In this document: positions 18,379-27,685 of the stretch, one piece after another
Layout: each line of letters opens with the position of its first letter
How positions within the stretch are numbered: the stretch's first letter is position 1
NCBI RefSeq assembly: GCF_001280435.1
Contig: NZ_LBIP01000013.1
Coordinates: 744,001-808,000 of the forward strand
Direction of reading: 5' to 3'
Length of the DNA stretch: 64,000 nt
From: Mangrovimonas xylaniphaga
Lineage (GTDB): Bacteria > Bacteroidota > Bacteroidia > Flavobacteriales > Flavobacteriaceae
Notes under the pieces: model-generated
Seen by the model: the letters and a program-made list of their open reading frames with translations, nothing else
Database searches by the model: none
What the model was told of the DNA's origin: nothing
Position numbers and translations under genes: made by a program

Positions 18379-19592
18379 TGTCCTTTGATTTTAAAAAGCT
18401 AGGTCCTGGATTACTCTTTGCCGGTGCAGCAATTGGTGTATCACATTTGGTACAATCCACTAGAGCTGGCGCCGATTATGGTTTTGGACTTGTGTGGGTT
18501 TTACTTTTGGTAAATTTGTTTAAATATCCCTTTTTTCAATTTGGCCCACGCTATGCCATGGCTACGGGAGAAAGTCTTTTAGAAGGTTACAAAAAATTGG
18601 GCAAAGGTGTTCTTTTCACATATACTATAGTAACATTGGCTTCAATGTTCACCATTCAAACAGCCGTTACAATAGTTACCGCTGGATTGGCCCACAACCT
18701 GTTTGGAAATAGCATTTCTTTAGAAATTTGGACAGTAATTATTCTCTTTATATGTGTCTTGATACTATTAAAAGGAAAATACCGATTTCTAGATAAAATC
18801 ATGAAGGGGATTGTTGTCACCCTTACCATCAGCACACTTATAGCTGTAGTTTTGGCTTTTAAAGAGCAACCAACGTCTATTTCGTTTTTACAGATACTTC
18901 CAAAAGACCATTTGCAAATAGCTTTTTTAATTGCTTTTATGGGATGGATGCCCGCCCCTTTGGATATTTCTATCTGGCATTCCTTATGGACCATTGAAAA
19001 AAAGAAAGAAGTTCAAAACTTAACAGTGAAATCCTCTTTATTCGATTTCAATATTGGATTTATAGGAACAATCATCATTGGATTAGGATTTTTAACATTG
19101 GGCGCTTTGGTAATGCACCAAAGCAGTGTGGCATTCAGTGCTAAAGCGAGTGAATTTTCAAACCAATTAATCTCCATGTATTCCAAACACATGGGAGCAT
19201 GGACCTATCCCATCATTGGTATTGCCGCTTTCACCACCATGTTCAGCACTACCCTCACCACTATGGATGCCTCTCCTCGATCCATGGCCCACAGTCTGCA
19301 ATTACTGTTTCCTAAAAAACAGTTTAAAGGATATCTTGCATGGATGTTCATTCTGCTTTTAGGAACCATCTTGATTTTCTTTTTCCTAGCTTCGGAAATG
19401 GGACTTCTCATCCAAATTGCTACGATTCTTTCGTTTTTAACGGCGCCCTTTTTCGCTATCGCCAATTATGTGCTTATCTGTAGCAAACATACGCCAACAG
19501 AATGGCGTCCTTCAATGGCAATGCATATTTGGAGTCTCTTGGGCATAGTTTTTCTTATAGGTTTTAGCGCTTGGTATCTTAGTACGATATAG
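18378..19592 (+). CDS. Nramp-related transporter with an altered metal site
   Basis: A 404-residue inner-membrane protein with about eleven helices and the LeuT-like Nramp fold: [14 protein letters not shown] at the start of helix 1 is a clear Nramp opening. In canonical Nramp (MntH) proteins helix 1 carries DPGN, whose Asp and Asn bind Mn2+ or Fe2+. Here the aligned residues are Gly20-Val-Ser-His23 ([13 protein letters not shown]). Helix 6, normally around an MPHN motif, reads GWMPAPLD (189-196). The substrate is therefore probably not Mn2+ in the usual way; Nramp-related Mg2+ or other-ion transporters also lack these residues. The ATG overlaps the sigma-factor stop (TAATG). Confidence 0.8.
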   Translation: MSFDFKKLGPGLLFAGAAIGVSHLVQSTRAGADYGFGLVWVLLLVNLFKYPFFQFGPRYAMATGESLLEGYKKLGKGVLFTYTIVTLASMFTIQTAVTIVTAGLAHNLFGNSISLEIWTVIILFICVLILLKGKYRFLDKIMKGIVVTLTISTLIAVVLAFKEQPTSISFLQILPKDHLQIAFLIAFMGWMPAPLDISIWHSLWTIEKKKEVQNLTVKSSLFDFNIGFIGTIIIGLGFLTLGALVMHQSSVAFSAKASEFSNQLISMYSKHMGAWTYPIIGIAAFTTMFSTTLTTMDASPRSMAHSLQLLFPKKQFKGYLAWMFILLLGTILIFFFLASEMGLLIQIATILSFLTAPFFAIANYVLICSKHTPTEWRPSMAMHIWSLLGIVFLIGFSAWYLSTI

Positions 19593-19615
19593 CAAGGTAT
19601 TACAATTATACTTTG

Positions 19616-19623
19616 TATCTTTG
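19616..19623 (+). promoter_or_regulatory. Candidate -7 box for lipA
   Basis: TATCTTTG matches TAnnTTTG and lies 21 bases upstream of the lipA ATG (19645). The region between the transporter stop and lipA is only 52 bases, so this is the natural place for a promoter. Confidence 0.5.
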
Positions 19624-19644
19624 CGGTTGCAAATTACAGATTAC

Positions 19645-20523
19645 ATGAACACAGAAACTGCTTCAAACACGGTAACAGAAAGACAGCCAAAACCAAAATG
19701 GTTACGAGTTAAATTACCTACCGGTAAAAAGTATACAGAACTTAGAGGCTTGGTGGACAAATACAAGTTGAACACCATTTGTACTTCGGGAAGCTGTCCT
19801 AATATGGGTGAATGTTGGGGAGAAGGTACTGCAACCTTCATGATTTTAGGAAATATCTGTACCCGTTCCTGTGGATTTTGCGGAGTAAAAACAGGTCGTC
19901 CAGAAACTTTGGATTGGGACGAACCAGAAAAAGTGGCACGCTCCATCAAGTTAATGAACATCAAACACGCTGTATTAACCAGTGTAGATCGTGACGATAT
20001 CAAGGATATGGGGAGTATCATGTGGGCCGAAACGGTAAAAGCTGTTCGCCGTATGAACCCGGAAACTACCTTGGAAACCTTGATTCCAGACTTTCAAGGC
20101 ATCGAACAACATATTGACCGCATTATAGAAGTTGCTCCAGAAGTTGTATCTCATAATATTGAAACCGTAAGACGGCTTACCAGAGAAGTACGTATCCAAG
20201 CGAAATACGACCGTAGCTTGGGTGTTTTGAAATATTTAAAAGCACAAGGACAACGTCGTACGAAATCTGGAATTATGTTAGGTCTTGGAGAAACCAGGGA
20301 GGAAGTTATCGAAACCCTACACGACCTAAAAGCAAATGATGTTGATGTTGTAACCATTGGTCAATATTTACAACCAAGTAAAAAACACCTTCCTGTTCAA
20401 AGTTTTATCACTCCTGAACAGTTTAAAGAATATGAAACCATTGGTTTGGAATTAGGCTTTAGACATGTTGAAAGTAGCGCTTTGGTAAGATCTTCCTACC
20501 ACGCGCAAAAACACATCCACTAG
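19645..20523 (+). CDS. lipA: Lipoyl synthase
   Basis: Radical-SAM enzyme that inserts two sulfurs into octanoyl groups on lipoyl domains of 2-oxoacid dehydrogenases and the glycine cleavage H protein. With the ATG at 19645 it has 292 residues. The auxiliary [4Fe-4S] cluster ligands are Cys46, Cys51 and Cys57 ([12 protein letters not shown]) plus the Ser of RSSYHA near the C-terminus; the SAM cluster is CTRSCGFC (Cys72, 76, 79). The auxiliary cluster is consumed as sulfur donor. lipB is not next to it. gap follows two bases after the stop, so the two may share a transcript. Confidence 0.97.
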   Translation: MNTETASNTVTERQPKPKWLRVKLPTGKKYTELRGLVDKYKLNTICTSGSCPNMGECWGEGTATFMILGNICTRSCGFCGVKTGRPETLDWDEPEKVARSIKLMNIKHAVLTSVDRDDIKDMGSIMWAETVKAVRRMNPETTLETLIPDFQGIEQHIDRIIEVAPEVVSHNIETVRRLTREVRIQAKYDRSLGVLKYLKAQGQRRTKSGIMLGLGETREEVIETLHDLKANDVDVVTIGQYLQPSKKHLPVQSFITPEQFKEYETIGLELGFRHVESSALVRSSYHAQKHIH

Positions 20524-20525
20524 TC

Positions 20526-21524
20526 ATGATTAGGGTTGCCATAAATGGGTTTGGCCGAATTGGCCGACGCGTATTTAGACTCATACAAAACCATCCCAAC
20601 CTTAGTGTAGTTGCCATAAATGATTTAGCAGATGCGCATACCTTAAGTCATTTGCTCAAATACGATAGTATTCATGGTGTTTTACCAAACGAAGTGGCCT
20701 GGGATAACCACAATATCATTGTAGACAATCAAAAGATTCCACTACTGAATCATAAGCATCCTAAAGATATTGATTGGCGTCCTTATGATGTTGATTTCAC
20801 TATTGAAGCTAGCGGAAAATTCAAGACTACTGAAGATTTAGAATGGCATATAAAAAATGGTGCCAATCGTGTGATTTTATCGGTCCCTCCTTTAGATGAT
20901 AGTATCAAAACTATTGTCATGGGCGTCAACGACCATTTATTGGATGGTACGGAAAAAATTATTTCAAACGCCTCCTGTACTACCAACAATGCAGCGCCAA
21001 TGCTAGCTGTTGTTAAGGAACTCTGTGGCGTCAAGCAGGCCTATATTACCACGGTTCACTCCTATACAACAGACCAAAGCTTGCACGATCAACCTCATCG
21101 CGACTTGCGTAGAGCACGTGCCGCAGGGCAATCCATTGTACCTACAACTACTGGTGCCGCCAAGGCTTTGACCAAAATTTTCCCCGACCTTTCCAATGTT
21201 ATTGGGGGCTGCGGAATAAGAGTGCCCGTAGCCAACGGTTCCTTAACGGATATCACTTTTAACGTGGAAAACACGGTATCTATAGAAGATATAAACCAAG
21301 CCTTTAAAAATGCTTCAGAAACTAAGCTGAAAGGCATTTTGGAATACACCGAAGACCCCATCGTATCAATAGATATTGTAGGAAATACCCACAGTTGCAT
21401 CTTCGACTCACAGATGACTTCCGTGATAGGAAATATGGTTAAAATTGTAGGGTGGTACGACAATGAAACTGGATATTCTTCAAGAATTTTAGATTTAATT
21501 TGCAATTTATCGGACAAATCATGA
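20526..21524 (+). CDS. gap: Type I glyceraldehyde-3-phosphate dehydrogenase
   Basis: Oxidises glyceraldehyde-3-phosphate to 1,3-bisphosphoglycerate with NAD+ in glycolysis. The 332-residue protein has the Rossmann start INGFGRIGRRVFRLI, catalytic Cys151 in SNASCTTNNAAP, its base His178 (TTVHSYTTDQ), and the anion-site loop RRARAA. Asp at position 33 (AINDLADAH) fits NAD+ over NADP+ preference. Flavobacteria often carry more than one gap; whether this copy is glycolytic or used in gluconeogenesis cannot be told. It follows lipA closely. Confidence 0.95.
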   Translation: MIRVAINGFGRIGRRVFRLIQNHPNLSVVAINDLADAHTLSHLLKYDSIHGVLPNEVAWDNHNIIVDNQKIPLLNHKHPKDIDWRPYDVDFTIEASGKFKTTEDLEWHIKNGANRVILSVPPLDDSIKTIVMGVNDHLLDGTEKIISNASCTTNNAAPMLAVVKELCGVKQAYITTVHSYTTDQSLHDQPHRDLRRARAAGQSIVPTTTGAAKALTKIFPDLSNVIGGCGIRVPVANGSLTDITFNVENTVSIEDINQAFKNASETKLKGILEYTEDPIVSIDIVGNTHSCIFDSQMTSVIGNMVKIVGWYDNETGYSSRILDLICNLSDKS

Positions 21525-21543
21525 CTTTTATCGAATAAATATT

Positions 21544-21551
21544 TATATTTG
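21544..21551 (+). promoter_or_regulatory. Candidate -7 box for the hybrid kinase gene
   Basis: TATATTTG matches TAnnTTTG and ends 22 bases before the ATG at 21574. Confidence 0.5.
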
Positions 21552-21573
21552 TTACAATAAAAGCGGTCTAAAT

Positions 21574-23799
21574 ATGTCCCAAATTAAGTACTTCATCCTT
21601 ATTTTAGGCTTCAGTTGTTGGCTTCAGCTAGGAGCGCAAAACAACGCTGATGATCGTGATTTATTGCAAATGCGCATTGAAAATCACATCACGTATGCTT
21701 CCTTAAACAGTAGCCGTGGCGATTATTACGAGGCAAAGGAAAATCTTACAAATGCTTTGGATATAGCCAAAACTATTGGCAACAAACAAAGTCAAGGAAT
21801 TATCTATACCAAGATTGCCAAACTGCAATACACCATTGAAGAGTCCAAAGAAGCAATAGTTTCCCTTAATAAAGCTGCAGAGATTCAAAGGGAGATTGAG
21901 GATTACGCCAATTTGGCAATAACCTATAATGTTTGGGGAGTTATTTACTACAGCTCCAAGGATTACCAAACGGCTTTAGACTACTTTAATTCTGCCAAAA
22001 CCAAATTTGAAGAGGAAGACCTAGAGGAATACATCCCAGAAGTATGCCTTAATGAAGCCAAGGTTTACATTCAAATGGAAGACTACAAACAGGCCAAAGC
22101 CCAATTGGAAAAGGCTATTGTACTTGCTAAAAAATACAATCAAAACAATATTTTAAGTAGTGCCTTAATCAATAATGGAAAAGTTCTGCAACAACTAGGC
22201 AATAGTGATTTGGCCCTTTCTGTTACCAACGACGGATTAAAAATTGCCCAACAGAACAAGCTTATCGAAAGCCTCAACGAAAGTTACCTTACTTTGAGCG
22301 ACATTTACCAATCTGAACAAAACTACAAGCTTGCCAACGAATTTTTACTCAAGCACATCAAGTTATCGGATTCTATATTGGATATCAAACGTGAGAACTT
22401 GAGCCCAGAAAAACGCACACAATTTATCAGTGAATATAAAGATGCCGAAAACCAACAGTTAAAGGCAGAAATGAAGCAAAAGAATGCCGATAGCAACCTT
22501 ACCAAAATCACCACTATTTTGAGTATTGCCCTTATCACTATTCTTTCGCTGCTAACACTTTCACTCTACAAAAACAACAATATTAGGCTCAAGACCAACA
22601 ACATGCTTCACAAGAAAAATGACGAGTTGGTATTGGCCAAAGAAAAGGCCGAGTTGGCGTCCAAAACAAAAGCCAATTTCCTTTCCACGGTAACGCATGA
22701 GCTTAGAACACCTTTGTATGCCGTCACCGGATTGACCAATATGCTTTTGGAAGAGCAACCAAAACCAGAACAGATACCTCACTTAAAATCATTGAAATTT
22801 TCTGGAGACTATCTTTTAACCTTCATCAACGACATTCTACAAATCAATAAAATTGAAGCCAACAAGGTAGACTTGGATCCTGAAATTTTTGATTTAAAGA
22901 AGAAAGTAGGCAATGTAATTTCTGCGCTCAACAATTCTGCAATGGACAATAACATTACCATGCATTTTGAGTACGACAAAGACCTTCCTCGCACCTTTGA
23001 AGCTGACCAACTTAAGATTTCCCAAATCTTGATCAACCTTATTGGTAACGCTATTAAGTTTACCAAAGACGGTGATATTTGGGTAAGAGTTACCAAAATG
23101 AATGAAAAAGATGGGGTATATGGGGTAAGGTTTGAAGTAGAGGACAACGGTATAGGAATTACCAAAGAAAAGCAGGAGCACATGTTTGAAAGTTTCTCTC
23201 AAGGCTCCATTCAAATAAACCGTAAGTACGGAGGAACTGGGCTTGGACTTTCCATTGTGAAAGGGCTTATAGAAATCCTGAAAGGAAAAATCTACCTAAA
23301 AAGTGAGCTCGGAAAAGGATCTACCTTCATTTTTGAAGTGCCAATGGCTTATGCTGAAAAGCTTGAGACCATCGCGAAACCAAACTATTCAAATAACATC
23401 AATCAATTGGACTTAAGCAATGTTAAAATTTTGGTTGTCGAGGACAACAAAATTAACCAAATGATCACGAAGAAGATTTTGAACAAAATGAACCTTCAGT
23501 GCGATGTCGTGGACAATGGTGAAGATGCCGTTGAGAGAGTAAAAGAAGTAAATTACAGTGTTGTTTTAATGGATATCCACATGCCTGGAATTAGCGGATT
23601 GGAAGCTACCAAAATCATTAGAACTTTCGACAAAGAGCTTACCATATTTGCCCTTACCGCGGTAACCTTGGAAGACAAAATGCATGAGTTTGATGAAGCT
23701 GGCTTCAACGATATTATCTCAAAACCGTTTAAACAGGAAGATTTTGAGAAGAAGCTATTCAACGCTTTAAGCAACCAGAATCAAGCTTCTACCATTTAA
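21574..23799 (+). CDS. Hybrid sensor histidine kinase with TPR sensor region
   Basis: A 741-residue two-component protein. A signal peptide (about 1-22) leads into periplasmic tetratricopeptide repeats up to about residue 290. One membrane helix follows (about 311-331), then a short coiled coil. HisKA has the phosphorylated His375 (TVTHELRTPLYAV). The ATPase domain shows the N box (ILINLIGNAIKF), G1 (VEDNGIGI) and G2 (YGGTGLGLSIVKG). A C-terminal receiver domain starts at VKILVVEDNKIN, with Asp667 (VLMDIHMPG) and the conserved Lys of SKPFKQ. There is no response regulator or DNA-binding gene beside it, so phosphate must pass to a partner elsewhere. TPR-sensor kinases are common in Bacteroidota; the ligand is unknown. 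Confidence 0.92.
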   Translation: MSQIKYFILILGFSCWLQLGAQNNADDRDLLQMRIENHITYASLNSSRGDYYEAKENLTNALDIAKTIGNKQSQGIIYTKIAKLQYTIEESKEAIVSLNKAAEIQREIEDYANLAITYNVWGVIYYSSKDYQTALDYFNSAKTKFEEEDLEEYIPEVCLNEAKVYIQMEDYKQAKAQLEKAIVLAKKYNQNNILSSALINNGKVLQQLGNSDLALSVTNDGLKIAQQNKLIESLNESYLTLSDIYQSEQNYKLANEFLLKHIKLSDSILDIKRENLSPEKRTQFISEYKDAENQQLKAEMKQKNADSNLTKITTILSIALITILSLLTLSLYKNNNIRLKTNNMLHKKNDELVLAKEKAELASKTKANFLSTVTHELRTPLYAVTGLTNMLLEEQPKPEQIPHLKSLKFSGDYLLTFINDILQINKIEANKVDLDPEIFDLKKKVGNVISALNNSAMDNNITMHFEYDKDLPRTFEADQLKISQILINLIGNAIKFTKDGDIWVRVTKMNEKDGVYGVRFEVEDNGIGITKEKQEHMFESFSQGSIQINRKYGGTGLGLSIVKGLIEILKGKIYLKSELGKGSTFIFEVPMAYAEKLETIAKPNYSNNINQLDLSNVKILVVEDNKINQMITKKILNKMNLQCDVVDNGEDAVERVKEVNYSVVLMDIHMPGISGLEATKIIRTFDKELTIFALTAVTLEDKMHEFDEAGFNDIISKPFKQEDFEKKLFNALSNQNQASTI

Positions 23800-23801
23800 T
23801 T

Positions 23802-24812
23802 TTAAAATTGGTTAACAAAGGTGTTCACCTTTGAATTGAACAATTCTGGTTTATCCAACTGTACTTCTATGGGTAAATAGAACAGGTCATCTTGATTTTT
23901 GAAATGTGGAGATAGGCGCATATAATCCTTTTCCGTAGTGATGATCAGTTCTTCGTTTTTCAACATATCAATCTCACTTTCTGAAAAATCGTGGTGATCC
24001 TTAAAATTTAAGTGTTTAAACTCTAGTTGAAAAGACTTCAAGTACTCCAAAAGAGGTTTTGGATTCGCTATACCTGTCACCAAGCTAAACGGTTTACCTT
24101 TTAACAAATCAAGAGCTATTTCTCCTTTTCGACCTTTAAGTACATCTGAATAATCAATTGAACTAAAAAACACCTCCTGCCCTTCATTTGGCTTTAATTG
24201 CTTTATAATTTCTGTTTTTTCAACCTCACCCAAATTGTTTGGGCATTTAGTTACTACAATCACATCAGCACGTTTGGCACCAGATCGTGGCTCTCTTAAA
24301 TCGCCTGTTGGCAACAAAATATCGTTAGCGTATAATTTGGAATAGGAAGTCAACAACACATAAAATCCGGCCTTCACTTTACGATGCTGAAAAGCATCGT
24401 CCAAAAGGATAATTTCAGGAGCATTTTTCAATTCGCGTAACACCGCAATGCCATGACGTCTGTCCTCATCGACACACACCAATAGATCTTCAAACTTAGA
24501 ATGAAATTGGAAAGGTTCATCTCCAATATCCTCTACTTTCGTTTCCCCATTGGCCAAAAGAAACCCTTTGGTTCCCCTCCTATACCCCCTACTCAAAGTT
24601 GCCAAGGTTCGATCTTTCCCTAATAACCTAACCAAATATTCAATCATTGGCGTTTTTCCCGTTCCACCAACACTCAAATTGCCAACTGCGATCACGGGGA
24701 AATTATATTCCGTTGACTTAAAAACACCAACATCATATAATTTGTTTCGCAACCAAGTGACCACATAATAAACAGGAACAAAAGGCAATAAAAGCTTCCG
24801 AAGTAAGTGCAT
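23802..24812 (-). CDS. lpxK: Tetraacyldisaccharide 4'-kinase
   Basis: Phosphorylates the 4' position of the lipid A disaccharide at the inner membrane. The 336-residue protein has an N-terminal membrane-associated helix (LRKLLLPFVPVYYVVTWLRN), a Walker A loop NLSVGGTGKTP at about 45-55, the DDAFQHRKV motif with the catalytic Asp/His, and TSYSKLYANDILLPTGDLRE beyond it. Length matches the family. The gene converges on the hybrid kinase gene with two bases between stops and no visible terminator, so the transcripts probably overlap. Confidence 0.95.
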   Translation of the reverse strand: MHLLRKLLLPFVPVYYVVTWLRNKLYDVGVFKSTEYNFPVIAVGNLSVGGTGKTPMIEYLVRLLGKDRTLATLSRGYRRGTKGFLLANGETKVEDIGDEPFQFHSKFEDLLVCVDEDRRHGIAVLRELKNAPEIILLDDAFQHRKVKAGFYVLLTSYSKLYANDILLPTGDLREPRSGAKRADVIVVTKCPNNLGEVEKTEIIKQLKPNEGQEVFFSSIDYSDVLKGRKGEIALDLLKGKPFSLVTGIANPKPLLEYLKSFQLEFKHLNFKDHHDFSESEIDMLKNEELIITTEKDYMRLSPHFKNQDDLFYLPIEVQLDKPELFNSKVNTFVNQF

Positions 24813-24925
24813 AAATGACTATTTAAAACAGCATTGAATTGGTTTGGCAATATAGTCAATATTTAAATCATGCTTCTTTCCAATTTCTAACCTTCAGAAA
24901 ACTGCCGAGCGTATCACTTTATTTT

Positions 24926-24933
24926 TATCTTTG
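24926..24933 (+). promoter_or_regulatory. Candidate -7 box for the Nif3-like gene
   Basis: TATCTTTG matches TAnnTTTG and lies 17 bases upstream of the ATG at 24951. Confidence 0.5.
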
Positions 24934-24950
24934 AAACAAACAATACTTTT

Positions 24951-26045
24951 ATGCTTATAAAAGATGTCATTGCGCATTTGGAAGATTTGGCCCCAACGGC
25001 CTATGCAGAAGATTTTGACAATGTAGGCCTTTTGGTAGGAGACAAAAACACTCCATTAACAGGGGTTTTGGTAACTTTAGACACCTTGGAAGCCGTTGTA
25101 GACGAAGCCATTGAGCACAACTGCAATCTTATTGTGAGCTTCCACCCCATCATTTTTAAAGGCTTAAAAAAACTAAACGGTAACAGTTATGTAGAGCGAG
25201 TGGTGATTAAAGCCATTCAACATAACATTGCCATTTATGCCATTCATACAGCTTTGGACAATGCCTTACAAGGCGTAAATGATATTATCTGCAACCAATT
25301 AGAATTACATTCCAAAGAAATATTGATTCCACAAAAAAGCACCATAAAAAAACTGACCACCTATGTTCCTACGGAATCTGCCATTCAGTTACGCGAAGCT
25401 TTATTTGCTGCAGGAGCGGGTAGTATAGGTAATTACGACCAATGTAGTTTTAATACGGAAGGTACCGGAACCTTTAGGGGAAATGCCTCCTCCAATCCTA
25501 CAAAAGGAGAAAAGCAAGTATTGCATTACGAAACAGAAACCCAAGTTTCGGTAACCTTTCAAAAACATCACGAATCTAGTATTCTAAAGGCACTTTTTTC
25601 GGCTCACCCGTATGAGGAAGTCGCCTACGAAGTGCAAACTCTGGACAATATCAACCAAACCATTGGCATAGGTATGATTGGGCAATTGGAAAAAGAAATG
25701 GATCCCATTCCTTTTTTAAACTATGTAAAAGAAAAGATGAACGTATCGGCAATTAGACATACCGAACTCCCACAGAAACCTATCAAAAAAGTAGCGGTGT
25801 TGGGGGGCTCCGGAAGTTTTGCCGTTGGTGCAGCCAAAGCAGCCAAAGCTGACATCCTAATTACTTCAGACTTAAAATATCATGACTTCTTTTCCGCCGA
25901 AAACCAAATTATTTTAGCAGATATAGGTCATTACGAGAGCGAACAGCACACAAAAACATTTTTAGCGGACTATCTATCAAAAAAAATTACTAATTTTGCA
26001 GTCGTTTTATCGATGACAAATACCAATCCAGTAAAGTATTTATAA
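24951..26045 (+). CDS. Nif3-like dinuclear metal centre protein
   Basis: A 364-residue member of the Nif3/YbgI family, a toroidal hexamer with a two-metal site inside. The metal-binding blocks are seen: ENDNVGLLVGD-type start (AEDFDNVGLLVGDKNT), VSFHPIIFKGLKKL with the first His, AIHTALDN with the second, and near the C-terminus LADIGHYESEQHT with His and Glu. Between about 130 and 235 is the inserted PII/CutA-like domain found in the long (YqfO-type) form. The family has been linked to GTP cyclohydrolase-like activity and stress, but its role remains unsettled. The next gene follows two bases after the stop and is its usual neighbour in Bacteroidota. Confidence 0.9.
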   Translation: MLIKDVIAHLEDLAPTAYAEDFDNVGLLVGDKNTPLTGVLVTLDTLEAVVDEAIEHNCNLIVSFHPIIFKGLKKLNGNSYVERVVIKAIQHNIAIYAIHTALDNALQGVNDIICNQLELHSKEILIPQKSTIKKLTTYVPTESAIQLREALFAAGAGSIGNYDQCSFNTEGTGTFRGNASSNPTKGEKQVLHYETETQVSVTFQKHHESSILKALFSAHPYEEVAYEVQTLDNINQTIGIGMIGQLEKEMDPIPFLNYVKEKMNVSAIRHTELPQKPIKKVAVLGGSGSFAVGAAKAAKADILITSDLKYHDFFSAENQIILADIGHYESEQHTKTFLADYLSKKITNFAVVLSMTNTNPVKYL

Positions 26046-26047
26046 TT

Positions 26048-26827
26048 ATGGCAAAAAAAGCTGAAGCTTCTGTTGAAGAACGATTAAGAGCGTTATACGA
26101 TTTACAATTAATCGATTCCAGAGTAGACGAAATCAGAAACTTAAGAGGCGAGCTTCCTTTGGAGGTAAGAGACCTTGAAGATGAAGTAGAAGGATTAAAT
26201 ACAAGACTTGAAAAATTAGGTTCAAATCTTGAAATGATTGATGAGGAAATCAAAGGGAAGAAAAATTTAATTGAAGAAGCCAAAGCTTTGATTAAAAAAT
26301 ACAGTGAGCAACAAAAAAATGTTAGAAATAACAGAGAATACAACTCATTGACTAAAGAAATAGAGTTTCAGGAATTGGAAATTCAATTGGCCGAAAAACA
26401 CATTAAAGAGTTCAAGGCGCAAATTGAGCAGAAAAAAGAAATCATTGCTGAAACCAAAGATCGTCTTAAAGACCGTCAAACCCACCTTAAGCACAAGCGC
26501 AGTGAGTTGGACGCTATTTTAGCCGAGACTGAAAAAGAAGAACAAGCTTTACTTCAAAAATCTGAAGAATACCAAGAGCAGATTGACTCTAGATTGGTAA
26601 AAGCTTACCAAAGAATCCGTAGCAATGTAAAGAACGGATTGGCCGTTGTGCCAATTGAAAGAGGTGCCTCAGGAGGTTCTTTCTTTACAATTCCACCACA
26701 AATTCAGGTTGAAATTGCTTCTCGTAAAAAAGTAATTACAGACGAGCACAGTGGACGTATTTTGGTAGATGCACAGTTAGCCGATGAACAAAGAGAGAAA
26801 ATGGAAAAATTGTTCTCTAAACTTTAG
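26048..26827 (+). CDS. Coiled-coil protein of the DUF164 / C4 zinc-ribbon family, cysteines lost
   Basis: A 259-residue protein. Residues about 10-190 form long antiparallel coiled coils rich in Glu and Lys. The C-terminal part (about 205-245) aligns with the C4 zinc ribbon typical of the family, usually CxxC and CxxCGRIL, but reads GASGGSFFTIPPQI and ITDEHSGRILVD: all four cysteines are replaced while GRIL is kept. It therefore cannot bind zinc in the usual way. The family's function is unclear; proposals include nucleic-acid or ribosome-associated roles. The tight pairing with a Nif3-like gene is common and suggests a joint task. Confidence 0.85.
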   Translation: MAKKAEASVEERLRALYDLQLIDSRVDEIRNLRGELPLEVRDLEDEVEGLNTRLEKLGSNLEMIDEEIKGKKNLIEEAKALIKKYSEQQKNVRNNREYNSLTKEIEFQELEIQLAEKHIKEFKAQIEQKKEIIAETKDRLKDRQTHLKHKRSELDAILAETEKEEQALLQKSEEYQEQIDSRLVKAYQRIRSNVKNGLAVVPIERGASGGSFFTIPPQIQVEIASRKKVITDEHSGRILVDAQLADEQREKMEKLFSKL

Positions 26828-26847
26828 ACCATCATAAAACTTCATAT

Positions 26848-26879
26848 AAAAATCCCTAGCCTATCGGTTAGGGATTTTT
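26848..26879 (+). terminator. Rho-independent terminator
   Basis: Fourteen-base arms (26848-26861 and 26866-26879) with one G-T pair and a 4-base loop, followed by further T residues. It ends the Nif3-like / DUF164 unit. Confidence 0.9.
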
Positions 26880-26949
26880 TTTGTGACCACTTTCTTATAG
26901 TTTTCAATAAGGTTTTCCAAAGTCCCACGACTATTAAAAGAAAAACATC

Positions 26950-27609
26950 ATGAAATCCATCAGCACCTTTATCATCGCCCTCTTGTTTTTTAGTTGCAAC
27001 AACCATGCGCAGGTAAACCCGAAACAACAAGCCTTAATGAATGTAGAACCTGTTGAAGTCCCAATGGAAAACGGTTTGGCCCGCGCCTATTTTGCCAGTG
27101 GATGCTTTTGGTGTGCCGAAGCCATTTACGAAAGTGTAAAAGGTGTGGAAGAAGCCATTTCTGGGTACTCCGGAGGCCATTCAGAAAATCCTACGTACGA
27201 AGACAGCAACACAGGACGCACAGGACATGCGGAAGCCATTGAAGTGATTTACGATCCTAAAGTGGTGGATTTTGCCACCTTGGTGGATGTTTACTTTAAC
27301 TCGCAAGACCCCACTCAATTCAACGGACAAGGTCCTGACAATGGCAGCCAATACCGCTCCATTATTTTTTACCAAAATGAAGAACAAAAACAAATAGCCA
27401 TTGAAAAAAAAGCTGCTTGGGCTAAAAAACTAAACACCGATATCGCTGCTGAAATCATGCCATTCCAAAAATTTTGGGAAGCCGAAGCCTATCATCAGAA
27501 CTTTGAAAAACGCAATCCGAATCACCCTTACATCAAAAATATCTCCCAACGCCGTTTGGAAAATTTCAAGCGTAGCTGCCCTATGCTCATCAAAAATGAT
27601 GATGAATAA
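26950..27609 (+). CDS. msrA: Peptide methionine-(S)-S-oxide reductase, lipoprotein form
   Basis: Repairs S-oxidised methionine in proteins. A signal sequence ends in a lipobox (LLFFSC, Cys16), so the enzyme should be lipid-anchored in the envelope instead of cytoplasmic. The catalytic motif GCFWC (Cys52 and Cys55) starts the MsrA domain, followed by SGYSGGHSENPTYEDSNTG, TGHAEAIEVIYDP and the substrate-site block QDPTQFNGQGPDNGSQYRS. YHQNFEKRNP and a late Cys (RSCPML) may serve as resolving residues. Total 219 residues. It stands between two terminators and is probably transcribed alone. Confidence 0.93.
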   Translation: MKSISTFIIALLFFSCNNHAQVNPKQQALMNVEPVEVPMENGLARAYFASGCFWCAEAIYESVKGVEEAISGYSGGHSENPTYEDSNTGRTGHAEAIEVIYDPKVVDFATLVDVYFNSQDPTQFNGQGPDNGSQYRSIIFYQNEEQKQIAIEKKAAWAKKLNTDIAAEIMPFQKFWEAEAYHQNFEKRNPNHPYIKNISQRRLENFKRSCPMLIKNDDE

Positions 27610-27626
27610 ACATCAAACTCATACAT

Positions 27627-27655
27627 AAAAAAAGCCCACTTTTATAGTGGGCTTT
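27627..27655. terminator. Bidirectional terminator after msrA
   Basis: AAAGCCCACT (27631-27640) pairs with AGTGGGCTTT (27646-27655) around TTTAT; an A-run precedes it from 27627. It lies between the ends of msrA and the converging T9SS cargo gene. Confidence 0.85.
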
Positions 27656-27685
27656 AAGCTGCAACAACAGTATACTATTAAACAA

